DNA of 36,384 nucleotides from Lentibacillus halodurans (GTDB lineage Bacteria; Bacillota; Bacilli; Bacillales; Amphibacillaceae). Shown one piece after another: positions 15,714-25,069 of the stretch; the first letter of the stretch is position 1; every line of letters starts with the position of its first letter. The notes below the pieces were generated by a model, which was given only the letters and a program-made list of their open reading frames with translations, ran no database searches and was not told the DNA's origin. The DNA lies in the NCBI RefSeq assembly GCF_900112045.1, contig NZ_FOJW01000021.1, positions 1 to 36,384 of the forward strand. The letters are read 5' to 3'. The position numbers and the translations under genes are program-made.

Positions 15714-18566
15714 TTATCTTGCAATCTTTATTTCTGGCAAATATATTCTTTGATCAGTAATCCATTTTTCTGGTAAATATTCACTGACAACAGGTCCTTC
15801 TTCTTCAAGTCTATCAAAATGTAATACTCCACAACTTTCTTTATCAAATTCCCAAAGAGGTCTACTAGCTAATATTAGCTTGTTCGCGAAATTAATATCG
15901 CTGGTGGAAATAATAACTTGTTTTTCTTGTGCTATATCACAAATCAAAGATACTAAAGCATCATCCCTTAGACTATCTAACATCTGAATTGGATCATCTA
16001 GAATTATAGTATCTAAGTTTGACTTGTTTTTATCAGAAATTGATTGTTCATTAGCTACTTGTGATAAGAAAATAGATAAGCCTAATAAAGAAAGTTGACC
16101 ACCACTAAACGCAAATGTACTATTTGAATTGGTGTTTTCGATATAGTGCTCCAAGTCATTTTCAAATTTACGCGGAATTGGTCGGAATATTAAATTTGTT
16201 CTTTCTCTTAGGCTTGGTACAACTGCATCAGACATTATAGTTTTCCATGGTGACTCATCTGAAAGAATCTCGAATATAGTTGAAATTCTAGTTGCCATCT
16301 TCCCAATTTCTTTATTAGTTTCGTCCGCTTGAATTTTTCTTTGATTCATCTTGTCTTCTTTTAATTTCTCAATATTCGCGTTAATCTTTTCAATTTTTTG
16401 GCTTAATTCTGCTTTAGTATCCAATAATTCAATGCTTTGTTCGATAGCATTTAAAAATTCTTCTACATCGTTAAAACTAGCTAAGGCATTAAGTAAAATT
16501 TCTTGTTGACGAACGTAGTGATTATATAATTCATTCTTAATTTTTTTAATAGCAACCGAGAAGTTACTTGATTCTAATTCTTGTAATTGTGATTTAATAT
16601 TACTTTTCATGTCTATGAAAAAATCCATTATATAATTTTCATTCAGATTTTCTTTATATCCAAAATCTGCTGCTTTACTTAGAATATTACTTTTAATTTT
16701 ATCTATTTGATTTGTAATGTAATTACGTTTTTTAACATTATTGTCATATAAATCCTTTTCCGAATTGACTAATTCGTGAAGAGAATCGTACTCTTCTTTT
16801 GTTTTCCTACTTTTTCTCTATATTAGCGAGTACATTTTTTGCTTCCGCCTCACTTGACTCATTAGATCTAAGTAATCCTAAAAACAACTCCTCACTTAAA
16901 TTTTCAGCTTTTATCTTATAATAGTTAAGCATAGGCTGTAAAAAAGTTCTCAAGAATTTATTTTCTTCTTCCATGTCTTTTATTATCTTTTCAGAATCTC
17001 TTAAAGCCTTTTCTTTATCTTCTCTTAAAACCGTTAAATTTTTTATTTCTTTAATTTTATCTTTTATCTTTGTAAACTCACTATTTAACTCTAATAAAGC
17101 ATGTATACTTCTTTCCTTTTGTTTTTTTATAGATTGCATTAATTGTTCCTCAGAAAGATGATTCACTCCACATAAAGGGCACTGTTTATTTGACACATTT
17201 TTGGAAAGTACATCGAAAGATTCTTCTATTTTATTTTGTTCTTCATAGATATTATGGAATCTGTCATCAAACCCGGCCAAGCTGTTTTCCAATGTATTAA
17301 GTAGTTTTTTATTATTTTCATCGGAATTTTCACCTAACCATTCTTTTACTTCGTCAATTCTCTTTTTGTGTTCTTCAATACTCACTTTATAACTAATAAA
17401 TTTTGAATAAGCTTTTTCAATCTCGTTTCTGTCAGTATTGAGTTTATTCAAGTTGTGTTTAATTTTGTTATTCTGTTTTAATATCTGATTCATTTCACTT
17501 TTTTTAATTTCTATTTCCCCAAATATTTTAGGATGATTTTGTACCTTTAATTTTAACTTTCTTTCTCTTTGAACATTTGTTCTTGGTTATCTTTTTCAAC
17601 ATTGAGTTTGCTAAAAAGAGTTCTAAGTACTTGAATTTCTTCATCCATATTATTAAGGCTATTCTCTAATTGTTCTATTTGCTTTTTTCTATTATACTCT
17701 TTTTGTAAGGTTAATTTTAATTCCTTTTCGAGTTCTTCAACCGATTTTGCAGTTTCATTTTCCTGTCTTTCAGAATTCAAATTTATGTTCTGCTTACGTA
17801 TTTGATTTATGAAGCCATTTACTGTTCCCTTTCTCTCAGTAATTTTATTGAGAACATTCTTCAGCCACTTTCTCCATTCATCTACTTCTGACAATACAGA
17901 CATATTATTATTAGGTCTTAATGGCAAGGTTATGATCGTATCCATAGTCTTTTCTATTTCTGTTATCTTCGACCTAAAGTTTTCTAGGAGTCCGGTTTGA
18001 TCTTTTTCACTTATTTTATTCAATCTGTTTTCAAGATCTGTAAATTGTGACCTTTCATTTTTGAGTTGATCATCCAATTCTTTTACTTTATTATCTAAAA
18101 GGGGGGCTAGATTTTCTAATCTATCTCTTCCATTAGCCAAAGCTAACTCCTGTAGTTTTGCTTGAGAAAGCGAATGCGCCCATAATAAGTCATCTCTATT
18201 TATAGAGCTATCAAAAAGTGAATCAATTAGTGCACCAGAATCGTAAACCCCGGCTTCATTTCTTATTATTTTTTGTATTTTGTTACTGGATACTTCTTTA
18301 AAGTATCCAGTTATTTGAGTTTCTATGTCTGGATTGATTAATGATCTAATATGTGTATTCCTTGCCCTATTCCATTCTTCCTTATAGGGTATGTACCTTG
18401 CTATATTATTGTTAAAAAGCCAATCCACCGCATCTTGAAGTGTAGTTTTTCCTCTACCATTTCTGCCATATACTACTGTTAAATTTTCAAAGATATTTAG
18501 CGATTGCTTTCGAGAATAAATTCGGAACCCTTCTATATCTAGTTTATTAATTCTGTACTTTTTCAA
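15714..18566 (-). pseudogene. Rad50/SMC-like ABC ATPase with zinc hook, two frameshifts
   Basis: Three consecutive reading frames encode one protein of about 950 aa. The first part (18566-17553) has Walker A GRNGRGKT (34-41) and a Q-loop region followed by coiled coil. The second (about 17560-16807) carries coiled coil around a CPLCG zinc hook at about residue 461. The third (about 16805-15714) has the signature FSGGQ (about 821) and Walker B IILDDPIQMLD, then a TSD switch. This is the Rad50/RecN-like layout of DNA-tethering ATPases. Frame changes fall at about 17553-17600 and at the A5 run near 16812. The total length is a multiple of three, so the shifts cancel. The start is a TTG at 18566 with GAGGAGG eight bases upstream. 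It follows two small genes 31 bp upstream. The Walker B has Asp-Asp where many have Asp-Glu. Confidence 0.85.
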
Positions 18567-18597
18567 TTCACATCCTCCTCATTCTTAAACAAGTTAG

Positions 18598-19128
18598 CTA
18601 TTCGATTTCACCATTCTTAGTTTTTTTAATGGAATACCAAGGGTTAAAACAGGTGTTAACAACTTTCTCAGCAGTATTTTTTATGTCCATATCCTCTGGT
18701 AACTCTAATAAAATCTTTCTAAAGTAACGGTTGTCATCTTTCCAGTTTTTTAACCAGGTATTAACTTCAGGGGTGACATTTCCTTTCACTAAGACTATTG
18801 CAAGTTGGGAATAACTATATTCTGGACTAATAGAAGAAAGTGTTTGAGTAATAATTGGAGGATAATAATTATTTTCACTCATATCATCATAAACTTGATT
18901 TTTTCCTGTTATAATACCAATAATGAAACCATGAATTCCTGTTTTCCCGTACAATATCCAATTTATAGGGTGTCCGTAATTGTACGTATCTATATCCGAT
19001 TCTATAAATTCAACTTCACTAGGCAATTTGGAATGATAATTTGAATCATTAGATACCAAAGTAAACTGGTCCTTTATACTGTTATATAAACTCCTGGTAA
19101 AACCACCATATTTATCCTCTTGAACCAT
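18598..19128 (-). CDS. Unknown protein (176 aa), second gene of ATPase operon
   Basis: Soluble, mixed alpha/beta-looking protein without signal peptide or membrane segment; I do not recognise the family. It is rich in Asn, Tyr and Ser, with hydrophobic strands in GIHGFIIGIITGKNQVY and YSQLAIVLVKGNV. The start ATG at 19128 shares one base with the upstream stop (TAATG), so translation is coupled to the gene before it. It ends 31 bp before the ABC ATPase gene and is on the same strand. Tight linkage to a Rad50-like ATPase suggests it is a partner subunit. Position and size loosely resemble the small components of Lamassu or ABC three-component systems, but no motif supports either. Confidence 0.62.
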   Translation of the reverse strand: MVQEDKYGGFTRSLYNSIKDQFTLVSNDSNYHSKLPSEVEFIESDIDTYNYGHPINWILYGKTGIHGFIIGIITGKNQVYDDMSENNYYPPIITQTLSSISPEYSYSQLAIVLVKGNVTPEVNTWLKNWKDDNRYFRKILLELPEDMDIKNTAEKVVNTCFNPWYSIKKTKNGEIE

Positions 19129-19667
19129 TATGGTCGCCTCGCTCTCATTGGAGGTTTTGTAAAATCTTGATCATTAAGAAATTTTTCTAACTCATCAACC
19201 TTAATAACATGAATGTACTTATATTCATTTGGGAATCTTTTTTCTACTGCTTCTAGAACTGCTTTAATTAAATTGTTTATATAGTAATAATATTGAACGT
19301 CAATAACTATAATATGACGATGCGTTGGCTGAATTATAACGCCGTCAAAAGTCATAGCTATACCGTTGGCTATTTTATCCTCAGGTACTGTCGGTTTAAA
19401 TTTGAAAATATGAGCTGATATTGGATTTTCTTTAAATTGTTTACCTGCAATTGTTAAATTAGGGGCAAATTCATTTGGATTTTGTATTAATCCGATATCC
19501 TCAATGTAAAGCTTATGCAACGCTAAGCCTAAGTTAGAATCGTTAAATTTATTGTTACTATCTAGTTCTGGATATTTATATACATGATTATTCTTATTGA
19601 GCGCCTTTATAGCTTCAAAGTTTGAATGTGCCGTTGAAAGCTTTTCGATTCCAGAATTGAACTCCAT
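19128..19667 (-). CDS. Unknown protein (179 aa), first gene of ATPase operon, possibly truncated
   Basis: Soluble protein I do not recognise. It has a beta-rich middle (GIAMTFDGVIIQ, RHIIVIDVQYYYYINN) and a helical C-terminal part ending in PPMRARRP. The ATG at 19667 lacks a good ribosome site, and its first codons overlap the last recognisable residues of the AbrB transporter, in another frame. The junction between island and transporter must be here, so the true N-terminus may have been lost and the first ten or so residues may be transporter DNA. Its stop overlaps the next start (TAATG), so it belongs to one operon with the next protein and the ABC ATPase. Confidence 0.55.
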   Translation of the reverse strand: MEFNSGIEKLSTAHSNFEAIKALNKNNHVYKYPELDSNNKFNDSNLGLALHKLYIEDIGLIQNPNEFAPNLTIAGKQFKENPISAHIFKFKPTVPEDKIANGIAMTFDGVIIQPTHRHIIVIDVQYYYYINNLIKAVLEAVEKRFPNEYKYIHVIKVDELEKFLNDQDFTKPPMRARRP

Positions 19668-20529
19668 ATATCAACTTTTGTCCATATAGAAAATATAAAG
19701 CTGATTCCTAAGCTCAAGCCTATAAATGACAGTAGTAAGAGTACTCCAAGTTTTTTGATGTTCCATAAAACCTTAAGAGACTCAGGGTCGAACCGGAGAC
19801 CTATAGAAGCACCTATCAACACCTGTCCGAACCCCGCAACCAGCAAAGGTACTTCTATCATACCTGCAAAGTTCCAAATTACTGTTAAAATAGTAGAATA
19901 TAATAGTGCTCCAGCAGGCATCGGGAAAATTCGGTAAAGAAATAAGGAAATTAATATTATTATTAATAAGGAGATAAACGACTCCTGAATTTTAGGCAGA
20001 TCTTCCATAATTGATGTTGAAGTTGATCGACTGATCCCCGCACCTACAAAAAGGGGAATAAAAGTAACAATAAAATCATTCTTGCAGAGTGAAATGCTGC
20101 TACAATACGAATGTCTGCACCATTGGTATCTGCAAGACCTAATACTTCAGAAGCACCACCTGGAATAAATGAAAATATCGCTGTTTTCAAATCTAAATTT
20201 GTTCTTTTATAAAGAATATATCCAAGTAATAGCCCACTTCCAAGTGTAGCAATCACTCCAAACAAAATAGCAAATCCAAACGTATGGACAGCTCCCCACA
20301 GAACATCGATTTCTAACATATTCCCAAGGCTCAACCCAATAAGACCTAAGGCTATAGGAAATAGATGTTTATTCTTTTTTCGAGGTCCAATGGTTAAACG
20401 ATAAAAAATCCCTGCCGCTAAAGCACCTAAAAGCCACCCTGCCGGAACGTTAAAATGATTAAATATATAGCTTAGAATAAGCACCAATGGCCAAAAAACA
20501 TACTGACTATTAAAACTAATTATCTTCAT
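19649..20529 (-). pseudogene. AbrB-family (GntR-permease-like) membrane transporter, frameshifted and truncated
   Basis: The N-terminal half (20529-20044) has the AbrB pattern: GWLLGALAAGI, IALGLIGLSLGNML and FIPGGASEVLGLA. A missing G in TTTTTG(G)TAGGTG near 20046 shifts the frame; restoring it joins FPFL to VGAGISRSTSTSIMEDL and the second half, with GWLLGA's repeat counterpart MPAGALLYS and IGASIGLRF. Homology stops at about 19649 (KVDIWSSIL), losing roughly the last 60 residues of a typical 350. The missing end is not found on the far side of the island. It may once have served the carboxylate locus on its right; a terminator separates the two. The start is the ATG at 20529. Confidence 0.82.
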
Positions 20530-20640
20530 CAACGCACCGCCCCAGTGCTTGTCATTCCAATTGTTCCTAATAGAATATCAAATAATACAGCTATATGGTG
20601 AAATTATAATAGAAGGTTCCAATAAAACAAAAGAGTAATA

Positions 20641-20665
20641 AGCCCGCCTCAAAAGAGGACGGGCT
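20641..20665 (-). terminator. Terminator of the carboxylate catabolic operon
   Basis: A hairpin with AGCCCGCCTC (20641-20650) and GAGGACGGGCT (20655-20665) arms and an AAAA/TTTT loop lies 19 bp after the last catabolic gene. On the plus strand it is followed by CAGATTTTTT, so it may also work in that direction. Confidence 0.75.
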
Positions 20666-20683
20666 CAGATTTTTTCATATTGA

Positions 20684-21652
20684 TTACTCTTCAAGAACTT
20701 CTCTATTAAATATATTTCGCGGCTCATTCTTAACAAAATATTGATGAACGTTATCAATCGATCCATTCAGGAAGTTGTTGAATGTTTCCTCTGTCTTCCA
20801 GCCAATATGAGATGTAATTAGGGTATTATCAATGGATCGAAAAGGATGGTCTACGGGCAGTGGTTCTTTTTCAAAGACATCTAATCCTGCTCCAGCTATT
20901 TCTTTGTTTTGCAGAGCTTGCATGAGTGCCTGCTCCTTAACAACTCTCCCGCGTGACGTATTAATTAAAACTGCACTTGGTTTCATAAGAGCGAAATGTT
21001 CCTCTTGCAGCAAATTGGTCGTTTCAGGAACTAAGCGCACATGCAAACTAACAGCATCTGATAACCTTAACAAATTATGTAAAGATGTATATTGCACGCC
21101 TTCTTTAGATGCTCGCTGTTCCGTTAATGTTGGACCCCACGCCATCACATTCATTCCAAAAGCCTTGGCCATTTTAGCTACAGAACAACCGATTTTTCCC
21201 AATCCAATAATACCAAGGGATTTCCCCCTAAGGTTTGTTCCGATGATTTCCGGCCATGCATTATTTCGCATCGCCCGATCTGTCTCAGCAACTTTTTTAA
21301 TTAGGTTAAGCATGTAAGCAAACGTCAATTCGGTTACTGCTGCTGTTGACCCCCCAGGTGTTCTCGCTACCGGAATACCGGCTTGATTTAAGGCTTCCAT
21401 ATCCAGGTGAGCCACACCCGTACCTGTCTGAGCGATTAACTTCAGATCCGGCAGGCATTCGATCAACTCTTTGTTAAACTGTGTTCTTTCACGTATTGGA
21501 AGCACCGCATCAACATCATGCAATCGATCTACAAGTTCATCAAAGGATGGTTTATCTGTGTATACGGCGACATTTGAAAAAGCCTGCAAGCGTTCCAATG
21601 AGGGATGGTTTGTCATATATTTTTCCCAATCATCAAGGATAACTGTTTTCAC
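20684..21652 (-). CDS. D-2-hydroxyacid dehydrogenase family protein
   Basis: A 322-aa NAD-dependent oxidoreductase of the D-isomer 2-hydroxyacid dehydrogenase family. It interconverts a 2-hydroxy acid and a 2-keto acid. The substrate domain flanks a Rossmann domain with GIIGLGKIG (about 147-155). Catalytic residues are visible: Arg in NTSRGRVV, Glu in EKEPLP and His in TSHIGWK. The start is the GTG at 21652, one base after the TAG of the RraA gene, so translation is coupled. Last gene of the operon before a terminator. With the Ldh-type enzyme upstream it may handle the opposite enantiomer of the same hydroxy acid, as known for the two sulfolactate dehydrogenases of Chromohalobacter. Confidence 0.9.
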   Translation of the reverse strand: MKTVILDDWEKYMTNHPSLERLQAFSNVAVYTDKPSFDELVDRLHDVDAVLPIRERTQFNKELIECLPDLKLIAQTGTGVAHLDMEALNQAGIPVARTPGGSTAAVTELTFAYMLNLIKKVAETDRAMRNNAWPEIIGTNLRGKSLGIIGLGKIGCSVAKMAKAFGMNVMAWGPTLTEQRASKEGVQYTSLHNLLRLSDAVSLHVRLVPETTNLLQEEHFALMKPSAVLINTSRGRVVKEQALMQALQNKEIAGAGLDVFEKEPLPVDHPFRSIDNTLITSHIGWKTEETFNNFLNGSIDNVHQYFVKNEPRNIFNREVLEE

Positions 21653-21653
21653 G

Positions 21654-22616
21654 CTATGCTCTACCTGCCTTTACTAATTGATTACGAATATATGCGTGAG
21701 CTGCTTCGGTATTTCCTATTACATCTCTTTCTCTTACTTCATCTCGTTCCTGCTTTTCGAGAGCCTTATCTAGTGTTTCGTTTTCTCGTTCCTTAGGAAT
21801 AACAGTGACACCATCTGTATCACCAAGAATTAAATCTCCAGGATGGATTGGTACACCTCCACAAGATATCGGTTCACCTGTTTCGCCAGTGCCATGTTTG
21901 TCACTAGCTGCCACGGTTGTCCCGCGACAAAATACTGGATAATTCAACGACTGAATGCCTTGTATATCTCTCACAACACCGTCAATAACTACACCAGCAA
22001 GCCCCATCGTTTTTGCTAATCCGATTACAAAATCTCCGCATATTGCATTTTGTTCATAGCCTTTGCCATCTATAATCAGAACATCCCCCGGATTTGCTTC
22101 TTCAATGGCCTTAAGAACGAGCAAATTATCAGCTGCCCGTACACGCACTGGATAGGCTGGTCCGATGACAAATAAATCATCTGTGATAGGCTTAATAGCG
22201 CTGTCCAAATTTGTTAATCCTTGAAGGGCATCAGACACGCTCGTTGTCTGAATCCCTTCCCAGGCCCCTTTACCATTCCAACCATTACTCTCCTGATCAT
22301 ACTCGCTCAAACCAATTTGTTGTTCCATCAAAGGTACATGGTGTTGTGCACCAAAAAGATCCGTATCATCGATGTCACCCGATATCGATTTTCGTGGGAA
22401 ACTAACTTTGATCGATTGAGCTTGCTCATATGGGAATATGTCTACTTCGTTCAAATCACATTGATAAATATCAGCGATTTTTTCTCTTGAAAATAACGTG
22501 CTTTTTAACACTTTTTCATAGATTGTTTCATCATTGAAAATGACATCAATTGTTATATAAAAAGGACCTGCGTTTTTACTTCGAAGTACATATGCTACAT
22601 CTTTTAGTTTAGTCAT
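21654..22616 (-). CDS. DUF4387-RraA fusion protein (aldolase/decarboxylase-like)
   Basis: A 320-aa protein made of two domains usually encoded apart. Residues about 1-105 match DUF4387 (KLKDVAYVLRSKNAGPFYIT, ending DTDLFGAQHHVPL), a small partner of AtuA-type proteins. Residues about 125-315 are RraA-like, with GDVLIIDGKG and VIDGVVRD (Arg-Asp of the pyruvate and metal site). RraA-fold enzymes cleave 4-hydroxy-2-oxo acids or decarboxylate oxaloacetate. The ATG at 22616 overlaps the end of the AtuA gene by 8 bp and has GGAG six bases upstream, which I prefer over the earlier in-frame start at 22649. The fusion implies that the AtuA/DUF4387 step and the RraA step act in sequence. Confidence 0.85.
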   Translation of the reverse strand: MTKLKDVAYVLRSKNAGPFYITIDVIFNDETIYEKVLKSTLFSREKIADIYQCDLNEVDIFPYEQAQSIKVSFPRKSISGDIDDTDLFGAQHHVPLMEQQIGLSEYDQESNGWNGKGAWEGIQTTSVSDALQGLTNLDSAIKPITDDLFVIGPAYPVRVRAADNLLVLKAIEEANPGDVLIIDGKGYEQNAICGDFVIGLAKTMGLAGVVIDGVVRDIQGIQSLNYPVFCRGTTVAASDKHGTGETGEPISCGGVPIHPGDLILGDTDGVTVIPKERENETLDKALEKQERDEVRERDVIGNTEAAHAYIRNQLVKAGRA

Positions 22617-23988
22617 GAACGACTCCAACCTCCTCGACTTGAACTTCAAATAATTCTAAAGGATCATCGAGTTCAACTACGTGGTTTAAGCTGAATCGAT
22701 AAACTTCACCGACATAGATATCCGGTGGAGAAAAGGGGAATGCAACATTGCCGGAAATAGTTAGCCTGCCTTCAAAGTGACTATGCAAAACCAGGGTTCG
22801 AGCAGCAGCAAGAAATGCTTTAGAACGCTCCGGGGAATCTGCAATTAAGTCCAAAAGCAAGGCAATTTCATGAGGTTTTCTTGGGGCAAACTCAAGAGGC
22901 CCCAAAACACCGTCTAATCCATAACGATGGATGGTCAATTTATAATCGTCGGAATGAATTGTCGGGTCAATTGATTTTATTTTTCGTTCTAATTCCTGTT
23001 CGATGAATGTTTGGTAGTCATCGATCCGATTGATTAATATAGGGTCACGAATTCCTGCCAGGCAAATTGATCGATAACCAATTTTTTCAACGCCTTCTAA
23101 TTTGACTGTATAAGGATTATTAGTGATGAACTTGGAGCCGGTTACCTTAACTTTTCTTTCATTTACTTGAAGATATTGTGCATTACTCGTATCAAGGATT
23201 CCGCCAGGCTCATATAAATGAAAAGGACTGACATTTTCGTACATATTATGTGCAGCAACATTTTTCCAAGGTAATGTCTTATCCGGATTAGGTGTCTCAA
23301 TTGTAAAGTTCTCATTTCGAATATAGGTCATAATGCAATCGTGGCTTTTAGGGTGTGCTGTTGCAGCGCCGCATTCAATAATTTTGGCTGAATGCCAAGC
23401 TGTATCCGGATTGACTCCTTGCCATAAAGGATAAGCAGCAAACACAGAAGCATCTGTCGCCCGACCGGTTACAATAACATCGGCTCTTTGCTCCAAAGCC
23501 TTAATAATAGGCTCAGGTCCCATCATCCCGACAACTCGGTGCAAGGATTGTAATGTTTCAGAAGATAGATTCTCAGAAGAACCGATTGGATGTATCTTGC
23601 CGGCTATACATTTTTCTATTAAATCTGGACGATTGGGCTCACTATAAATCCATGCGACTTTAAAAGAGTAATCATTTTCTCTAACAATATTACTGATAAT
23701 ATGCCGGAAGTCATCTACACCTTTGTTACATCCGGATCCCCCAGCCGAACCAACGATAACCGGTACGTTATGTTCTTTCCCCGCATTAATCATAAGACGA
23801 AGATCCCTTTTAACAGCTTCACGAGACACAAATGACTCTTCACTACCTAAATAATATGGACCAGCATCTGTCGAACCGGCGTCACAGGCAATAAAGTGTG
23901 GCTTTTTTTCCATGCAACTATTTAATGATTCTTCGGGGAATCCGTAACCAAGAATCCCCGAAGTTGAAACAGCGCGTACTTCGTGCAT
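22609..23988 (-). CDS. AtuA-family (DUF1446) acyclic terpene utilisation-like protein
   Basis: A 459-aa cytoplasmic protein of the AtuA/DUF1446 family. It opens with VRAVSTSGILGYGF, then FIACDAGSTDAGPYYLG and VPVIVGSAGGSG, and later VTGRATDASVFAAYP, all conserved blocks of the family. AtuA is required for citronellol/geraniol breakdown in Pseudomonas but its reaction is undefined; many homologues pair with DUF4387 proteins beside carboxylate transporters, suggesting a hydratase- or isomerase-like role on a hydroxy or unsaturated carboxylic acid. The start is the ATG at 23988 with AGGAGG eight bases upstream. Its end overlaps the DUF4387-RraA gene. Confidence 0.88.
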   Translation of the reverse strand: MHEVRAVSTSGILGYGFPEESLNSCMEKKPHFIACDAGSTDAGPYYLGSEESFVSREAVKRDLRLMINAGKEHNVPVIVGSAGGSGCNKGVDDFRHIISNIVRENDYSFKVAWIYSEPNRPDLIEKCIAGKIHPIGSSENLSSETLQSLHRVVGMMGPEPIIKALEQRADVIVTGRATDASVFAAYPLWQGVNPDTAWHSAKIIECGAATAHPKSHDCIMTYIRNENFTIETPNPDKTLPWKNVAAHNMYENVSPFHLYEPGGILDTSNAQYLQVNERKVKVTGSKFITNNPYTVKLEGVEKIGYRSICLAGIRDPILINRIDDYQTFIEQELERKIKSIDPTIHSDDYKLTIHRYGLDGVLGPLEFAPRKPHEIALLLDLIADSPERSKAFLAAARTLVLHSHFEGRLTISGNVAFPFSPPDIYVGEVYRFSLNHVVELDDPLELFEVQVEEVGVVHD

Positions 23989-24022
23989 GTTGAGCACCTC
24001 CTGAAATTTTTCTTTATTGTTT

Positions 24023-25069
24023 TTACGAGATATTATGTTTCTCGCATAGATCCCAAAATTCCTGCAGTGTTTTTTCCGGGATATTAATTTTTTCGGATAA
24101 TTGCTGCTGTTTTCTTTGCCACTCTATTTCACCTGGTAGATAAACATTTTGACCAGGGATTACAGGTGCTTGTTTAATTGATTGAACAAGTTCATTGATC
24201 CGCTTTTTGTATTCTTCCTTATTCATAAAACTATCAGTCTCTACAGCGATAAATAGATGTCCAACATTTCGTTTCTCATCTGCATCGTGATCCACCATCC
24301 GCTCACTAAAGTCAGCTCCAGTTAAAACGCCAGCTAAGATTTCTACCATTAGGGCAATACCATATCCTTTATAATCACCAATTGGTAAAACAATACCTTC
24401 TAATGCTTTTTGCGGGTCATCTGTCGGTTTTCCGTCAGCATCCAAAGCCCATCCTAATGGAATGGTTTCTCCCTGGTCCCGGGCAACGCGCAATCTCCCT
24501 TTGGATACAATACTATTGGCGATATCCAGAGTTACTGGTTGATTGTCAGGATTTGGTACAGAAACTGACCATGGGTTGTTGCCAATCAAACGTTTAATAC
24601 TTCCTGTCGGCGCAATCGCAGGTGAACTGTTTGTCATTACTATGCCGATTTTCCCTTCCTGGGAGGCCATTTCTGCATAGTAGGCGGCCATGCCAAAATG
24701 GTTCCCATTGTGTACAGCCGTAACTCCTATTCCGTAATCGTTGCTTTTTTTAAGTGCTCTATGCATTGCTTCATCTGCAACAACAGCTCCTGGACCATGA
24801 TCTCCGTCTAATACCTCCAGCCATGGATTGGAATGGACCATATTTATGTTTGGAAGCGGATTAATGCTTTCCGCCTTAAGTTGTTCAACATACCGGGGCA
24901 ATCGGAAGAGCCCATGTGTGTGTACACCTCTTAGATCTGCATCGAGTAAAGCATCCATCATTGTTGTTGCATCCTTATGACTAACTGATACAGATTTTAG
25001 TAATTCGCAACCTTTTTGAACATATTCATCGATAGTTAATTCCTGATGATGATTATTATGCACTGGCAT
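24023..25069 (-). CDS. Ldh-family (malate/L-lactate/ureidoglycolate) NAD(P) dehydrogenase
   Basis: A 348-aa protein of the Ldh_2 family, which has its own fold distinct from Rossmann lactate dehydrogenases and oxidises 2-hydroxy acids such as malate, L-lactate, ureidoglycolate or sulfolactate. Family signs include DLRGVHTHGLFRLPRYV, the catalytic His in VHNGNHFGMAAYYAE, GIVMTNSSPAIAP and IGDYKGYGIALMVEIL. The ATG at 25069 overlaps the end of tctA by 14 bp with GGAG nine bases upstream. Placed between transporter and AtuA genes, it probably oxidises the imported or processed hydroxy acid. The exact substrate is not visible. Confidence 0.9.
   Translation of the reverse strand: MPVHNNHHQELTIDEYVQKGCELLKSVSVSHKDATTMMDALLDADLRGVHTHGLFRLPRYVEQLKAESINPLPNINMVHSNPWLEVLDGDHGPGAVVADEAMHRALKKSNDYGIGVTAVHNGNHFGMAAYYAEMASQEGKIGIVMTNSSPAIAPTGSIKRLIGNNPWSVSVPNPDNQPVTLDIANSIVSKGRLRVARDQGETIPLGWALDADGKPTDDPQKALEGIVLPIGDYKGYGIALMVEILAGVLTGADFSERMVDHDADEKRNVGHLFIAVETDSFMNKEEYKKRINELVQSIKQAPVIPGQNVYLPGEIEWQRKQQQLSEKINIPEKTLQEFWDLCEKHNIS

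Noticed and set aside
15714-18566. RloC-type anticodon nuclease
   Set aside because: The zinc hook and ATPase fit, but I see no anticodon-nuclease triad in the visible segments; the nuclease is a separate PD-(D/E)XK gene.
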